Positions 16,186 to 24,503 of a stretch of 57,448 nucleotides of DNA are shown one piece after another. The notes under the pieces are model-generated. The model did not search any database. It worked only from the letters and a program-made list of their open reading frames with translations, and had not been told where the DNA came from. Made by a program: the position numbers and the translations under genes. Position 1 is the stretch's first letter; each line of letters begins with the position of its first letter. The stretch covers positions 1 to 57,448 of the forward strand of contig JAWVFT010000001.1 of assembly GCA_033855775.1 (NCBI GenBank). Direction: 5' to 3'. Source of the stretch: DASVTR01 sp033855775. Lineage in GTDB: Bacteria > Acidobacteriota > Blastocatellia > Pyrinomonadales > Pyrinomonadaceae.

Positions 16186-17199
16186 ATGGCACACAGGTGG
16201 AAGAAGATTCTCAGCATCGCTCTCTGCGCAATCGTCTGCGGGCTGGCCCTTGCGATTACGCTGACGATTGGTTGGCGTCCCATCATCGGAGCCAGAGCGC
16301 GCTCTCTGACCGACCGCCATTTCGAGCGCACACCGGCGCGCGTCGAGCGCGGGCGTTATCTGGCCGAGAATGTGATGGCCTGTTTCGACTGTCATTCGGA
16401 GAAGAACTGGAACGCGCCGGGCGCGCCGCCCGTCGAGGGCAAAGCCGGAGCCGGAAGAGATTGGAGCGTCGAAGGCTTGCCGTGGCTCGTCACCTCCAAC
16501 ATCACCTCAGACCGCGAGACGGGCGCGGGCTCCTGGACTGACGACCAACTGGCGCGCGCCATCCGCGAGGGCATCGGCCACGACGGTCGCGCTCTCTTTC
16601 CCGTCATGCCCTACATGACTTACAGCGAACTGTCGGATGAAGACCTGGCTTCACTGATTGTTTACCTGCGCGCCCTCGCTCCCGTGCGCAACGCCTTGCC
16701 GCCGACGCGTGTTCCTTTTCCGCTGAGCCGTTTGATTCAAGATTTGCCGCGGCCCTTGAGTGACGTTGTGCCGTCGCCCGATACTGCCGACTCTGCGAAG
16801 CGTGGCGAGTATCTGGTCAAGATGGGCGGCTGCGCCGGTTGCCACTCGGCGCGGGACGAAGGCCAACTGCTGCCGGGGCTTGAGTTCGCCGGAGGCTATA
16901 CGCTGAAGTATCCCGGCGGCGAAATCTCAAGCGCCAACATCACGCCGCACGCGACCGGCATCGCCTACTACGACGAACAACTCTTTCTTGAGATGATGCG
17001 CACCGGACACGTCCGCGCTCGCGCTCTCAACTCCGTCATGCCATGGGTCTTCTATCGCGGGATGACGGATGAAGACTTGAAAGCCGTCTTCGCTTACCTG
17101 CGCTCGCTCAAGCCCATCAACCACGCTGTCGATAACATAGAGCCGCCGACCGCCTGCAAACTCTGCAAACAACGACACGGACTCGGCGACCACAACTAG
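16186..17199 (+). CDS. Membrane-anchored diheme cytochrome c
   Basis: 337 residues from ATG 16186, with AAGGAG at 16170-16175. An uncleaved or signal helix at ~8-30 (ILSIALCAIVCGLALAITLT) is followed by two cytochrome c domains with CFDCH and CAGCH heme sites and the corresponding distal Met regions (VMPYMTYSELSDEDL, VMPWVFYRGMTDEDL). The two-domain architecture resembles the cytochrome subunits of membrane alcohol or sugar dehydrogenases and cytochrome c-type electron shuttles. No dehydrogenase is adjacent, so the donor is unknown. It acts on the periplasmic side. Confidence 0.9.
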   Translation: MAHRWKKILSIALCAIVCGLALAITLTIGWRPIIGARARSLTDRHFERTPARVERGRYLAENVMACFDCHSEKNWNAPGAPPVEGKAGAGRDWSVEGLPWLVTSNITSDRETGAGSWTDDQLARAIREGIGHDGRALFPVMPYMTYSELSDEDLASLIVYLRALAPVRNALPPTRVPFPLSRLIQDLPRPLSDVVPSPDTADSAKRGEYLVKMGGCAGCHSARDEGQLLPGLEFAGGYTLKYPGGEISSANITPHATGIAYYDEQLFLEMMRTGHVRARALNSVMPWVFYRGMTDEDLKAVFAYLRSLKPINHAVDNIEPPTACKLCKQRHGLGDHN

Positions 17200-17258
17200 C
17201 AGCAGCACGAACGAAAGAGTCTCACGCTGTTGTGCTAAGCTACGGCGAAAGTTAAGCG

Positions 17259-17882
17259 ATGAGAATCAAGCTGCCAAAGCTCTATCCGATTACGGATGCG
17301 CGCCTCTCCGGTTTGTCGCATGCCGAACAGGTCGAACGCCTCGGCGCAGGCGGCGCGGCCTTCGTTCAACTGCGCGAGAAGCATCAATCGCCGCGCGAAT
17401 TTTACAGAGCGGCGGCGGACGCGCTCGCGGTCGCGCGACGATTGAAGATGCGGCTCATCATCAACGACCGCGTGGACATCGCGCTGGCGATTGGCGCCGA
17501 CGGCGTTCATCTGGGACAGGACGATTTGCCGCCCGCAGCCGCGCGCGAGTTGTTGGGAGACGACGCTATCATCGGCTTCTCGACGCATACGTTGGAACAG
17601 GCTTTGGCCGCCGCGCAGTTGCCCGTCGATTACATCGCCCTCGGCCCCATCTTCAACACTTCGTCGAAGGGAAACCCGGACGCTTTGGTCGGCCTCGACG
17701 GGCTGCGGAAGGTTCGTCGCGCAGTCGGGCCGATGTCGCTCGTAGCCATCGGCGGCATAACTTTTGAGACTGCCGCCGCGACCCTCGCCGCCGGGGCGGA
17801 CTCCATTGCCGTCATCAGCCTGCTACTTAAAAACCCCGCGAACATCACAGTCCAAGCCAGAGAATTGCTGTCCAATCTTTAA
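17259..17882 (+). CDS. thiE: Thiamine-phosphate synthase
   Basis: 207 residues. Joins HMP pyrophosphate and thiazole phosphate to thiamine phosphate. TIM-barrel motifs: FVQLREKHQSPREF, LIINDRVDIALAIGADGVHL followed by GQDD, DYIALGPIFNTSSK and VAIGGITFET. All are conserved positions of ThiE. It is an orphan here; no other thi gene lies in the window and no TPP riboswitch consensus is visible in the 59-bp upstream gap. Confidence 0.93.
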   Translation: MRIKLPKLYPITDARLSGLSHAEQVERLGAGGAAFVQLREKHQSPREFYRAAADALAVARRLKMRLIINDRVDIALAIGADGVHLGQDDLPPAAARELLGDDAIIGFSTHTLEQALAAAQLPVDYIALGPIFNTSSKGNPDALVGLDGLRKVRRAVGPMSLVAIGGITFETAAATLAAGADSIAVISLLLKNPANITVQARELLSNL

Positions 17883-17931
17883 AATCCCTTGAAAAACTTT
17901 GCGGCCAACAGAATTAGCTTGCGTTTATTTA

Positions 17932-17940
17932 TGTTATACG
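17932..17940 (+). promoter_or_regulatory. Possible extended -10 element before the pilT-like gene
   Basis: TGTTATACG in the AT-rich stretch 17905-17950 reads as TGn followed by TATACG. No good -35 element is at the right distance. It lies 133 bp upstream of the pilus ATPase start. Weak call. Confidence 0.3.
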
Positions 17941-18072
17941 AGACAATCTTAGTGGTCTTGGAGGAGCTGTTTCTCCGTTGGCCGCGCTCTTGAACTGACT
18001 GAAGTTTACGGTTAGCCATCTCGCCCTTCGGTTCAACATATTTCCCAATCCCCGACATGGAGTTCCGCCCGG

Positions 18073-19251
18073 ATGAGTTGCTTTGATCTGCCGCCCATTA
18101 TCGAGCGCATGCTGCTCGCCTCTGACCGAATCAGCGACTTGAATTTCAGCGTCGGGCAACCGCCGCAGGTCGAGGTCAACGGCAAACTGATGCCCGTCCA
18201 ACCGCTCGGCCTGCAAAAGCTGACGCCGTACCAGACGGAAGTCATCGCCATGACGTTGATGCAGGGCCACCCGGAAGCGGCTGAACGCCTCGCGCATACT
18301 GGCACCGCAGACCTCAGCTACAGCCTGCCGTCGCGGACGCGCTTTCGCGTCAACATCTTTCAGCAGCGCGGCTCCTTCAGCATTGTGATGCGCGTCATCC
18401 CGACGGAGATTCCGACCATCAAGGCTCTGGGGCTGCCGCAGCAGTTGGCCGACATGGCGGAGCTTCGCAACGGCATAGTGCTTTTGACAGGCCCGACCGG
18501 CTCCGGCAAAAGCTCTACGCTGGCCGCCGTCATCGACATGATTAACGAGAAGAAGCATTACCACATCGTTACTATCGAAGACCCGATTGAGTTTCTGCAC
18601 ATGCACAAGAGTTCGACCATCAATCAACGTGAGGTCGGCTCTGACACGAAGGATTTTCCGTCAGCCCTGCGCGCCGCTCTGCGACAGGCTCCGAAGGTCA
18701 TCCTGATTGGCGAGATGCGCGACTTTGAGACGACGGAAATCGCGCTCGAAGCGGCGGAGACTGGACATCTGGTGCTCTCGACTTTGCACACGATTGACGC
18801 TTCGAAATCCATTGACCGCATCATCGGCCTCTATCCGAAAAACGAAGAGAAGGTCATTCGCACGCGGCTGGCGCAAACGTTTCGCTACATCGTCTCGCAG
18901 CGTTTGATTCCGCGCTCGGACATGCGTGGGCGCGTCGCCGCCGTGGAGGTTTTGAAATCAACGCCGCGCACGCGCGAGTATATAGAAGAGGGCGAGTCGG
19001 ACGGCAAATCGCTGCTCGACGCGATGCGCGACGGGCGCCTTGAAGGGATGCAGGATTTCGACACGGTGATTCGTGAGATGATTGAACGCAAGATCGTGAC
19101 GATGGAAGACGGCCTCGCCTTCGCCACGAATCAGAACAACCTGCTGCTGGCTCTCAAAGGTCTTTCCTCGTCAGAGGATTTCATTCGCGCCGAGAACTCT
19201 TCCTTCGGCGCGCAGACGGAAACCGAATCCATGCTTAGCATGATTGAATAA
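18073..19251 (+). CDS. Pilus retraction-type ATPase, PilT/PilU family
   Basis: 392 residues, ATG 18073 with GGAG about 10 nt upstream. A hexameric ATPase that powers pilus disassembly. N-terminal PAS-like domain (SDLNFSVGQPPQVEVNGKLM), Walker A GPTGSGKSS at 140-148, Asp box ITIED-type (TIEDPIEFLHMHKS), Walker B region VILIGEMRDFETTEIALEAA and His box HLVLSTLHTIDA. The C-terminal segment (LRDAMRDGRLEGMQDFD type, then MIERKIVTMEDGLAFATN) is closer in style to PilU than to the AIRNLIRE end of PilT. It probably serves the pilus encoded at 8.4-11.5 kb, from which it is separated by ~6.5 kb. Confidence 0.9.
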   Translation: MSCFDLPPIIERMLLASDRISDLNFSVGQPPQVEVNGKLMPVQPLGLQKLTPYQTEVIAMTLMQGHPEAAERLAHTGTADLSYSLPSRTRFRVNIFQQRGSFSIVMRVIPTEIPTIKALGLPQQLADMAELRNGIVLLTGPTGSGKSSTLAAVIDMINEKKHYHIVTIEDPIEFLHMHKSSTINQREVGSDTKDFPSALRAALRQAPKVILIGEMRDFETTEIALEAAETGHLVLSTLHTIDASKSIDRIIGLYPKNEEKVIRTRLAQTFRYIVSQRLIPRSDMRGRVAAVEVLKSTPRTREYIEEGESDGKSLLDAMRDGRLEGMQDFDTVIREMIERKIVTMEDGLAFATNQNNLLLALKGLSSSEDFIRAENSSFGAQTETESMLSMIE

Positions 19252-19358
19252 GCGTGGAACGCGGAGCGCGCCGTCGAAGCGACTCTTTCGTCATCGAAGC
19301 GACGCTTCAGGCTCTCGGCTCCCGCTTTCAGACTTCAGGCTCTTGACTCTTGATTCCT

Positions 19359-20168
19359 ATGATTGTCATCTGTTCCAGTTGCTCAACGCGTTTGCAGTTA
19401 GACGAAGCGAAGCTTCCAGCGCGCGCGTTTACGATTCGCTGCCCGAAGTGTCAGAACATCATCAACGGGCAACCGCCCGCTGCTGCCGGCGGCGGCCTTG
19501 CAGAGCAGAGCGCGCTCGGCGTGGGCGAATCGCCTGCGCTGGAGAGCGTGCGTTACAAGCAGCCGACGGCGGCTCCGGCCTACAAGCTTGAGTTTCCGGT
19601 TGACAGCGCGAAGCTGCATCCACAGCCTTCCAGTCCTCCGGCGGATGAGGCCGTTGACCTGGCGCGTTTGCTGACGGAGTTGTTGCAGCGCGGCGTGCCG
19701 GGAGCGAAGACTGAAACGCGAGGCTCTGGACTCCTTGCTTGGGAACGCCCGCGTGCTCTAGTCTGTGTGCCTGCCGTTCGGCGCGAGATGGCGGCGCGTT
19801 TGCTGGCCGAGAGCGACTACGAAGTCTTCGTGGCCGAGGACACGTCGCAGGCTATCGAGCGGATGCGCGAGGGAGAGATTAACGTGGTCATTCTCGAAGC
19901 GGAGTTTGACACGATGGAGAAGGGCGCGGCCTTCGTCACGCGCGAGGTCAACGCCCTGCGTCCGGCGCAGCGTCGTCGCCTGCTCTTCGTTCATCTATCG
20001 CCGACGGCCCGCACGCTCGACACGCACGCGGCCTTCGTTCAGAACGTCAATCTGGTCGTCAATCTGGCCGACCTTGACTATCTGCCGCACGCGCTCGAAC
20101 GCGCCACGCGCGAATACAAGGAACTCTACCGCGACTATCACGCGGCGCTCAACGTCGCCTCTTTGTAG
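19359..20168 (+). CDS. Zinc-ribbon protein with degenerate receiver-like domain
   Basis: 269 residues from ATG 19359. The N-terminus is a CxxC-CxxC zinc ribbon (C5, C8, C28, C31: VICSSCSTRLQLDE, TIRCPKCQNII), of the MJ0042 type found in Myxococcus and Acidobacteria regulators. A ~70-aa Ala/Pro linker leads to a receiver-like alpha/beta domain (ALVCVPAVRREMAARLLAES, EINVVILEAEF). At the place of the phospho-accepting Asp (VLLD) the sequence has VVILE, so it cannot be phosphorylated normally. It follows the PilT-like gene by about 100 bp in the same direction, suggesting a pilus-related or motility-regulatory function. Precise role unknown. Confidence 0.75.
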   Translation: MIVICSSCSTRLQLDEAKLPARAFTIRCPKCQNIINGQPPAAAGGGLAEQSALGVGESPALESVRYKQPTAAPAYKLEFPVDSAKLHPQPSSPPADEAVDLARLLTELLQRGVPGAKTETRGSGLLAWERPRALVCVPAVRREMAARLLAESDYEVFVAEDTSQAIERMREGEINVVILEAEFDTMEKGAAFVTREVNALRPAQRRRLLFVHLSPTARTLDTHAAFVQNVNLVVNLADLDYLPHALERATREYKELYRDYHAALNVASL

Positions 20169-20190
20169 TCCGCCGTCATCAACGCTTCGT

Positions 20191-20227
20191 TAAGCGCTCC
20201 GCCGGAGTTTTCCGCGCGGAGCGTTTA
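20191..20227 (+). terminator. Terminator after the zinc-ribbon gene
   Basis: CGCTCCGC (20195-20202) pairs with GCGGAGCG (20216-20223). The stem is extended by TAAG/TTTA with one G-U pair. TATCTTTT follows, giving a credible intrinsic terminator for the pilT-like/zinc-ribbon pair. Confidence 0.7.
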
Positions 20228-20386
20228 TCTTTTGCGCTGCGGCGACGCGCCCGGATGAATGCGCCGGAGGGCTTCGGCGCGCGACTGTTAAGGGCTGGCG
20301 TAATCTGCTAATCTTAGAAGCCGTCGGCCAGCCCTCGGCATCATTGCGGCTGGCGGGCGCGGCGAAGGATGAAGGAGGTCGTGAGG

Positions 20387-21592
20387 ATGGCTTCGGACGA
20401 ACGCGGCAAAGGGGACGCACAAGCGCCCGCGACGCTCACGGTTCACGGCGGCGAGCAACGACGCCAGCCCTTCGGCGCGGTCGTCTCTCCCATCTTCCAG
20501 TCTTCATCTTACGGCTTTGAGACTTTCGACGAGATGCGCCGCTACGCGCGCGGAGAGTTGCCGGACAGCTACTTTTATTCTCGCTATGCGAACCCGACCG
20601 TCAGCGAAGTCGAACGAAAGATAGCTTTGCTTGAGGGCGCGGAGGCGGCGGTCGTCACGTCTTCCGGCTCTGCGGCGACGTTCTGCGCGCTGGCCGCCAT
20701 GTGCGAAGCGGGCGACGAAGTTATCGCCTGCGATTCCATCTACGGCGGCACGGTCAAAGCTCTGACGGAAGTCCTCAGCCGCTTTCAGGTCAGCGCGCGT
20801 TTCATCAGCATCAACGACATCGCGCGCCTGCCCAACTTGCGCTCGGAGCGCACGCGCGTCTTCTGGTTCGAGTCGCCGTCCAATCCCATCAATCGTCTAG
20901 TTGACTTGGAACTCGCAGCGCGTTCGGCGCGCTCCGCCAAGCTCTTCTCGATTATTGACAGCACGTTTGCCACGCCCGTCTTGCAGCGTCCCATCGCTTA
21001 CGGCATTGACGCCGTGATGCACAGCGCGACGAAATATTTCGGCGGCCATTCGGATTTGACGGCGGGCGTTGTCGCTGGCAGCGCAGCGGACATCAAGCGC
21101 GTGCGGCGCATGGCGATGATGGTCGGGGCGACGCTCGACCCGTCGGCGGCTTACCTGTTGGGACGCGGGTTGAAGACTTTGGACGTGCGCGTGCGCGCGG
21201 CGTGCGAGAATGCGCTGAGGCTGGCGCGCGTGCTCAAAGAGCATGAAAGCGTGGCTCAGGTTTATTATCCGGGCCTTGAGGAGAGCTTGGACTACGAGTT
21301 GGCGCGGCGGCAGATGAAGGGCTTTGGCGGCGTCGTGGCGATTGACTTGACGGGCGGCGAGGCGGAGGCCGAACGCTTTTTCGACGCGCTGCGACTAGTC
21401 AAGAGCGCGCCGAGTCTGGGCGGCGTGGAAACGCTCGTCAGCTATCCGCTCTACTCGTCGCACTACGGATTCACAGGCGAACAATTGCGCGCCGCGGGCG
21501 TCTCCGCCTCCACCGTCCGCTTCGCCCTCGGCATCGAAGACGCCAACGACATCATCGCCGATGTCACGCAGGCTCTTGATAAAATCAAGTGA
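20387..21592 (+). CDS. PLP-dependent trans-sulfuration enzyme (Cys/Met metabolism family)
   Basis: 401 residues from ATG 20387; AAGGAGG at 20371-20377 is ideally placed, and an upstream in-frame ATG at 20369 precedes that site. Family: cystathionine gamma-synthase, cystathionine gamma/beta-lyase, methionine gamma-lyase or O-acylhomoserine sulfhydrylase. Markers: YSRYANPTVSEVERKIALLE, SSGSAATFCALAA, SIYGGTV, IDSTFATP, and HSATKYFGGHSDLTAG with the PLP-binding Lys. SLGGVETLVSYP is near the C-terminus. Exact reaction is not resolvable by eye; the SLGGVETL and tight C-terminus fit several members. No met gene is adjacent. Confidence 0.9.
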   Translation: MASDERGKGDAQAPATLTVHGGEQRRQPFGAVVSPIFQSSSYGFETFDEMRRYARGELPDSYFYSRYANPTVSEVERKIALLEGAEAAVVTSSGSAATFCALAAMCEAGDEVIACDSIYGGTVKALTEVLSRFQVSARFISINDIARLPNLRSERTRVFWFESPSNPINRLVDLELAARSARSAKLFSIIDSTFATPVLQRPIAYGIDAVMHSATKYFGGHSDLTAGVVAGSAADIKRVRRMAMMVGATLDPSAAYLLGRGLKTLDVRVRAACENALRLARVLKEHESVAQVYYPGLEESLDYELARRQMKGFGGVVAIDLTGGEAEAERFFDALRLVKSAPSLGGVETLVSYPLYSSHYGFTGEQLRAAGVSASTVRFALGIEDANDIIADVTQALDKIK

Positions 21593-21674
21593 TAGGTGAT
21601 GGGTGATAGGTAATAAGTAAAAACAGTTCGTTGTGTATTGCTCTTAACTCATCACCTATCACCCATCACTTATC
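21591..21674. repeat. Inverted repeat built of GGTGATGGGTGATAGG words
   Basis: GATAGGTGATGGGTGATAGG near 21591-21610 is complementary to CCTATCACCCATCACTTATC (21655-21674), about 20 bp with a ~45-nt AT-rich loop. It fills the gap between the PLP enzyme and the CDF gene and begins at the last bases of the former. Could act as a terminator or mRNA stabiliser. Confidence 0.6.
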
Positions 21675-21685
21675 AATAAGTAGTT

Positions 21686-22675
21686 ATGGCTAGTGAAGCA
21701 GCATTTAAGATTCGTCCGGCGCGCTCTGAGGGGGCCGCGCATTTTCATGGCGGGGCGCATACGCATGGACGTGCGGAGCGCAGCCGTCATCGCTTGCGGC
21801 TGGTGCTGGCCCTGACGGCCATTTACATGCTGGCCGAAGCTTTGGGCGGCTGGTGGACAGGCTCTCTGGCGTTGCTGGCCGACGCAGGGCATATGCTGGC
21901 CGACGTGGCGGCTCTGGGTTTGGCTCTCTTGGCGGTCTGGTTCGGCTCGCGTCCGGCGACGCCGAGCAAGACGTTCGGCTATTACCGCCTGGAGATTCTG
22001 GCGGCGTGGATTAACGGCGTCGCGCTCGTCCTCATCGCCCTGCTCATCTGCTACGAAGCCTACGGGCGTTGGTCGCACCCGCCGCAAGTCAAGAGCGGCT
22101 CGATGCTGTTGGTGGCAACGGGCGGCCTCTTGATTAATATCATTTGCGCGTGGCTGCTGCACAGCGAGCGCGGCCACGATTTGAATTTGCGCGGGGCCTG
22201 GCTGCACGTCATCGGCGACCTGCTCGGCTCGGTCGGAGCGATTATCGCGGGCGCGCTGATGTCGCTCTACGGATGGCAGACAGCCGACCCTTTAATGAGC
22301 GTGCTCATCGGCGCGTTGATAGTGTGGAGTTCCTGGAATTTGATTCACGAGTCAACGAACGTGCTGCTGGAAGGCACGCCCGCGCACATCAATCTGGCGG
22401 CGGTCGAAGACGCAATTCTTAAGACGAGCGGCGTGCAGGATGTTCACGACTTGCACGTCTGGACAATCACTTCGGGACGCGAAGCCCTGAGCGCGCACGT
22501 CGTCCACGCGGAGTTCATCTCTCAGCCCGAACTCTTGAAAGAACTGCGCGCGAAGCTGTCCGAACAATTCGGCGTTGACCATCTGACGATTCAAATGGAG
22601 ACGCCCGACTACGAAGACGAAACGCTTCACTTCTGCCACACCGGAATCGCTTGTTTCCGGTCGGAAAGAGAATAG
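21686..22675 (+). CDS. Cation diffusion facilitator metal exporter (CzcD/ZitB-like)
   Basis: 329 residues. Inner-membrane Zn(II)/H+ antiporter type. A His-rich N-terminus (AAHFHGGAHTHGRAERSRH) precedes six membrane helices. The transport site has HxxxD twice: LLADAGHMLADVAALG in TM2 and HVIGDLLGSVGA in TM5. A cytoplasmic metal-sensing domain follows (VQDVHDLHVWTITSGREALS, DHLTIQMET). The sequence signature HD-HD (rather than DD-HD) is typical of Zn/Co/Cd exporters. The metallothionein at 25261 lies 2.6 kb downstream. No metal-responsive regulator was recognised next to it. Confidence 0.93.
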   Translation: MASEAAFKIRPARSEGAAHFHGGAHTHGRAERSRHRLRLVLALTAIYMLAEALGGWWTGSLALLADAGHMLADVAALGLALLAVWFGSRPATPSKTFGYYRLEILAAWINGVALVLIALLICYEAYGRWSHPPQVKSGSMLLVATGGLLINIICAWLLHSERGHDLNLRGAWLHVIGDLLGSVGAIIAGALMSLYGWQTADPLMSVLIGALIVWSSWNLIHESTNVLLEGTPAHINLAAVEDAILKTSGVQDVHDLHVWTITSGREALSAHVVHAEFISQPELLKELRAKLSEQFGVDHLTIQMETPDYEDETLHFCHTGIACFRSERE

Positions 22676-22683
22676 ATGGGACA

Positions 22684-22801
22684 GGGATTTGGGGGAAAGG
22701 GGTTGGGGGTTGGGGAAGATACAGGCGCAGAGCAAAACGTAGCGAAACGCTCAATCTGATTTTTGTCTTCCCTAACCCCTTTCCCCCAACCCCTAACCCC
22801 C
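22684..22801. repeat. G-run/C-run inverted repeat with G-quadruplex potential
   Basis: Five G-tracts (GGG, GGGGG, GGGG, GGGGG, GGGG at 22684-22715, separated by 2-4 nt) face a C-rich mirror at 22768-22801 (CCCTTTCCCCCAACCCC). On the plus strand the first arm fits the G4 pattern G3+N1-7 repeated at least four times. The two arms also pair with each other as a long stem with bulges. It lies between the CDF gene and the 80-aa gene. Confidence 0.75.
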
Positions 22802-22810
22802 GCATTGAGT

Positions 22811-23053
22811 ATGGAAATCAGCCTGCTGCTCACTCTGGACATACGCGAACAGGCGGCGCTGCAAGCGGCGTTGGTGACGCACGGCGCGCCGCATTGTCTG
22901 GTGACGCTGGCTCTGACGGGCGCGTGCCGCATCACTTCGCTTGACGAGGCGAACAAGCTGCGCCGCTGGTTGAGCGACGCTCGAAGGGCCGGCGAGACAG
23001 ACTTCGCCTCGCTCAACGTCATCGAACGCGCGCTCGTCAATTTTGGAGTTTGA
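22811..23053 (+). CDS. Hypothetical protein, 80 aa
   Basis: MEISLLLTLDIREQAALQAA start at 22811; ends with VIERALVNFGV. It is rich in Leu/Ala and helix-forming, without signal peptide or named motif. The ribosome-binding site is poor, because a C-tract precedes the ATG. The stop codon lies inside the first of two palindromes in front of larA. Codon usage resembles the neighbours, so it is probably a real gene coupled to larA. Function unknown. Confidence 0.5.
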   Translation: MEISLLLTLDIREQAALQAALVTHGAPHCLVTLALTGACRITSLDEANKLRRWLSDARRAGETDFASLNVIERALVNFGV

Positions 23054-23084
23054 AACTCCGTCCGGCTGTGGAGTCTGAAACTCC
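23045..23084. promoter_or_regulatory. Two palindromes in direct repeat before larA
   Basis: GGAGTTTGAAACTCC (23045-23059) and GGAGTCTGAAACTCC (23070-23084), each a 7+1+7 palindrome (the second with one mismatch), 25 bp apart centre to centre and followed by similar CGTCCGGCT/CGGTTGGCT. They lie 40-75 bp before the larA ATG, a position that suits an operator pair or RNA hairpins. Confidence 0.5.
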
Positions 23085-23121
23085 GGTTGGCTTGCAGCTT
23101 TCGTCTCAAACATTCGCTCAG

Positions 23122-24384
23122 ATGCAAATTGCTTTAGGCTATGGACACGGCGCGCTCGCTTTGGATTATGATGAGTCGCGTTATCGTGTGTTGGCGACGA
23201 CGACGGACGACGAGCGCGCGTTGACGGACGTTGAAATCGGAGAGGCGATAGACGCGCCCATTGATTCGCGCCCGCTCGAAGAGTTGATTGCGGCGGGCGA
23301 CAGCGCGCTCATCGTCGTCTCGGATGCGACGCGCGCGAGCGCGAGCGCGCAAGTCGTCAACCTGCTCGTGCGGCGTTTGATTGAACTCGGCATTGCGCCG
23401 CGCGACATCAACATCATCTTTGCGACGGGCCTGCATCGCCCCGTCACGGCGGAAGAGAAACGCGAACTGCTGACGCCCTTCATCACGCAGAGAATCAAGA
23501 CGCTCGACCACGACGCCTCCGCTGCGGCGAGCCATGTTGACCTGGGCAGCACGGAGCGCGGGACGCCCATCTTGCTCAACCGCGCTTTGTTGGAGCACAC
23601 GCACGTTATCCTGACGGGCGGCATCAACTTTCATTACTTCGTGGGCTTCACGGGCGGGCGCAAGTCGGTCATTCCGGGGCTGGCCGCGACGCGGACGATT
23701 GAAGCGACGCACATGCTGGCTCTCGATTTCGAGCGCGGCGGCAGGCGCGCGGGCGTCGGAACCGGACTGTTGGACGGCAACATCGTGCATGAAGAGTGCG
23801 AGCGCATCGCGGCAAAGGTTGCGTCGTCGTTTTTGATTAACGCTGTGACGGACGAGCGCGGTCGCGCCGTGCGTGTCTACGCGGGCGACTGGCGCGCGGC
23901 GCATCGTCGCGGCTGCGCGGAGTATGCCGCCTCGCATTCTGTCGAGATAGACGCGCGCCGTCAGGTCGTGATTGCCAGTTGTGGCGGTTGGCCCTACGAC
24001 ATCAACTTGATTCAAGCGCACAAGACTCTGGAGATGGCTTCTTACGCCTGCGCCGAAGGCGGCACGATTATCCTCGTCGCCGAATGCGCGGACGGGCTGG
24101 GTCGAGCGGATTTCCTGAAGTGGTTCGACGCCGCAGATTCGCGCGCATTGGAAGCGCGTTTGCGCGAAGGCTATGAAGTCAACGGGCAGACAGCCTGGTC
24201 TTTGCTCTTAAAGGCCGAGCGGTTTCGCGTCGTGCTTGTTTCCGCATTGGCTGAAGATGACGCGCGCTTGATGCGCATGACGCCCGCGCGAACTTTGGAC
24301 GAGGCTCTGGCTCAAGTTGACAGCCGGGAGGAAGGCTACATCATGCCGCGCGGCGCAGCGCTTCTGCCAATCGTCGTCGCCTGA
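23122..24384 (+). CDS. larA: Nickel-pincer lactate racemase family protein (LarA/DUF2088)
   Basis: 420 residues from ATG 23122; a TTG at 23050 would start inside the palindromes. LarA enzymes racemise alpha-hydroxy acids with a nickel pincer nucleotide bound covalently to Lys. All expected residues appear: His in TGLHRP, then HYFVGFTGGRKSVIPG with His ten residues before the cofactor Lys, and His sixteen after it in IEATHML, matching H108/H174/K184/H200 of L. plantarum LarA. DATRAS and CGGWPYDINLIQAHKTLEMA complete the site. The true substrate may not be lactate; many paralogues differ. The cofactor genes larB, larC and larE are not in the window. Confidence 0.88.
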   Translation: MQIALGYGHGALALDYDESRYRVLATTTDDERALTDVEIGEAIDAPIDSRPLEELIAAGDSALIVVSDATRASASAQVVNLLVRRLIELGIAPRDINIIFATGLHRPVTAEEKRELLTPFITQRIKTLDHDASAAASHVDLGSTERGTPILLNRALLEHTHVILTGGINFHYFVGFTGGRKSVIPGLAATRTIEATHMLALDFERGGRRAGVGTGLLDGNIVHEECERIAAKVASSFLINAVTDERGRAVRVYAGDWRAAHRRGCAEYAASHSVEIDARRQVVIASCGGWPYDINLIQAHKTLEMASYACAEGGTIILVAECADGLGRADFLKWFDAADSRALEARLREGYEVNGQTAWSLLLKAERFRVVLVSALAEDDARLMRMTPARTLDEALAQVDSREEGYIMPRGAALLPIVVA

Positions 24385-24503
24385 TGCGGGCGCGGCGCAG
24401 ATATTCTCTTATCGCCGCTCCGGCAATAGCGCTACAATCCGGTAAACCGTCGAAAGATTTGCTTGAAGCTGATTCTCAAAATCGTCAACAGGAGACAGAT
24501 AGC

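Noticed and set aside
17200..17258. TPP riboswitch before thiE
   Set aside because: The gap is only 59 bp and lacks the CUGAGA and ACCUGA-type cores.
21243..21258. ATGAAAGCGTGGCT inside the trans-sulfuration gene, identical to the hairpin stem core
   Set aside because: It encodes the ordinary HESVAQV segment and has no inverted partner nearby; taken as coincidence.
23050..23121. TTG at 23050 as larA start
   Set aside because: It would translate the twin palindromes as protein and overlap the upstream stop; the conserved LarA N-terminus begins at ATG 23122.
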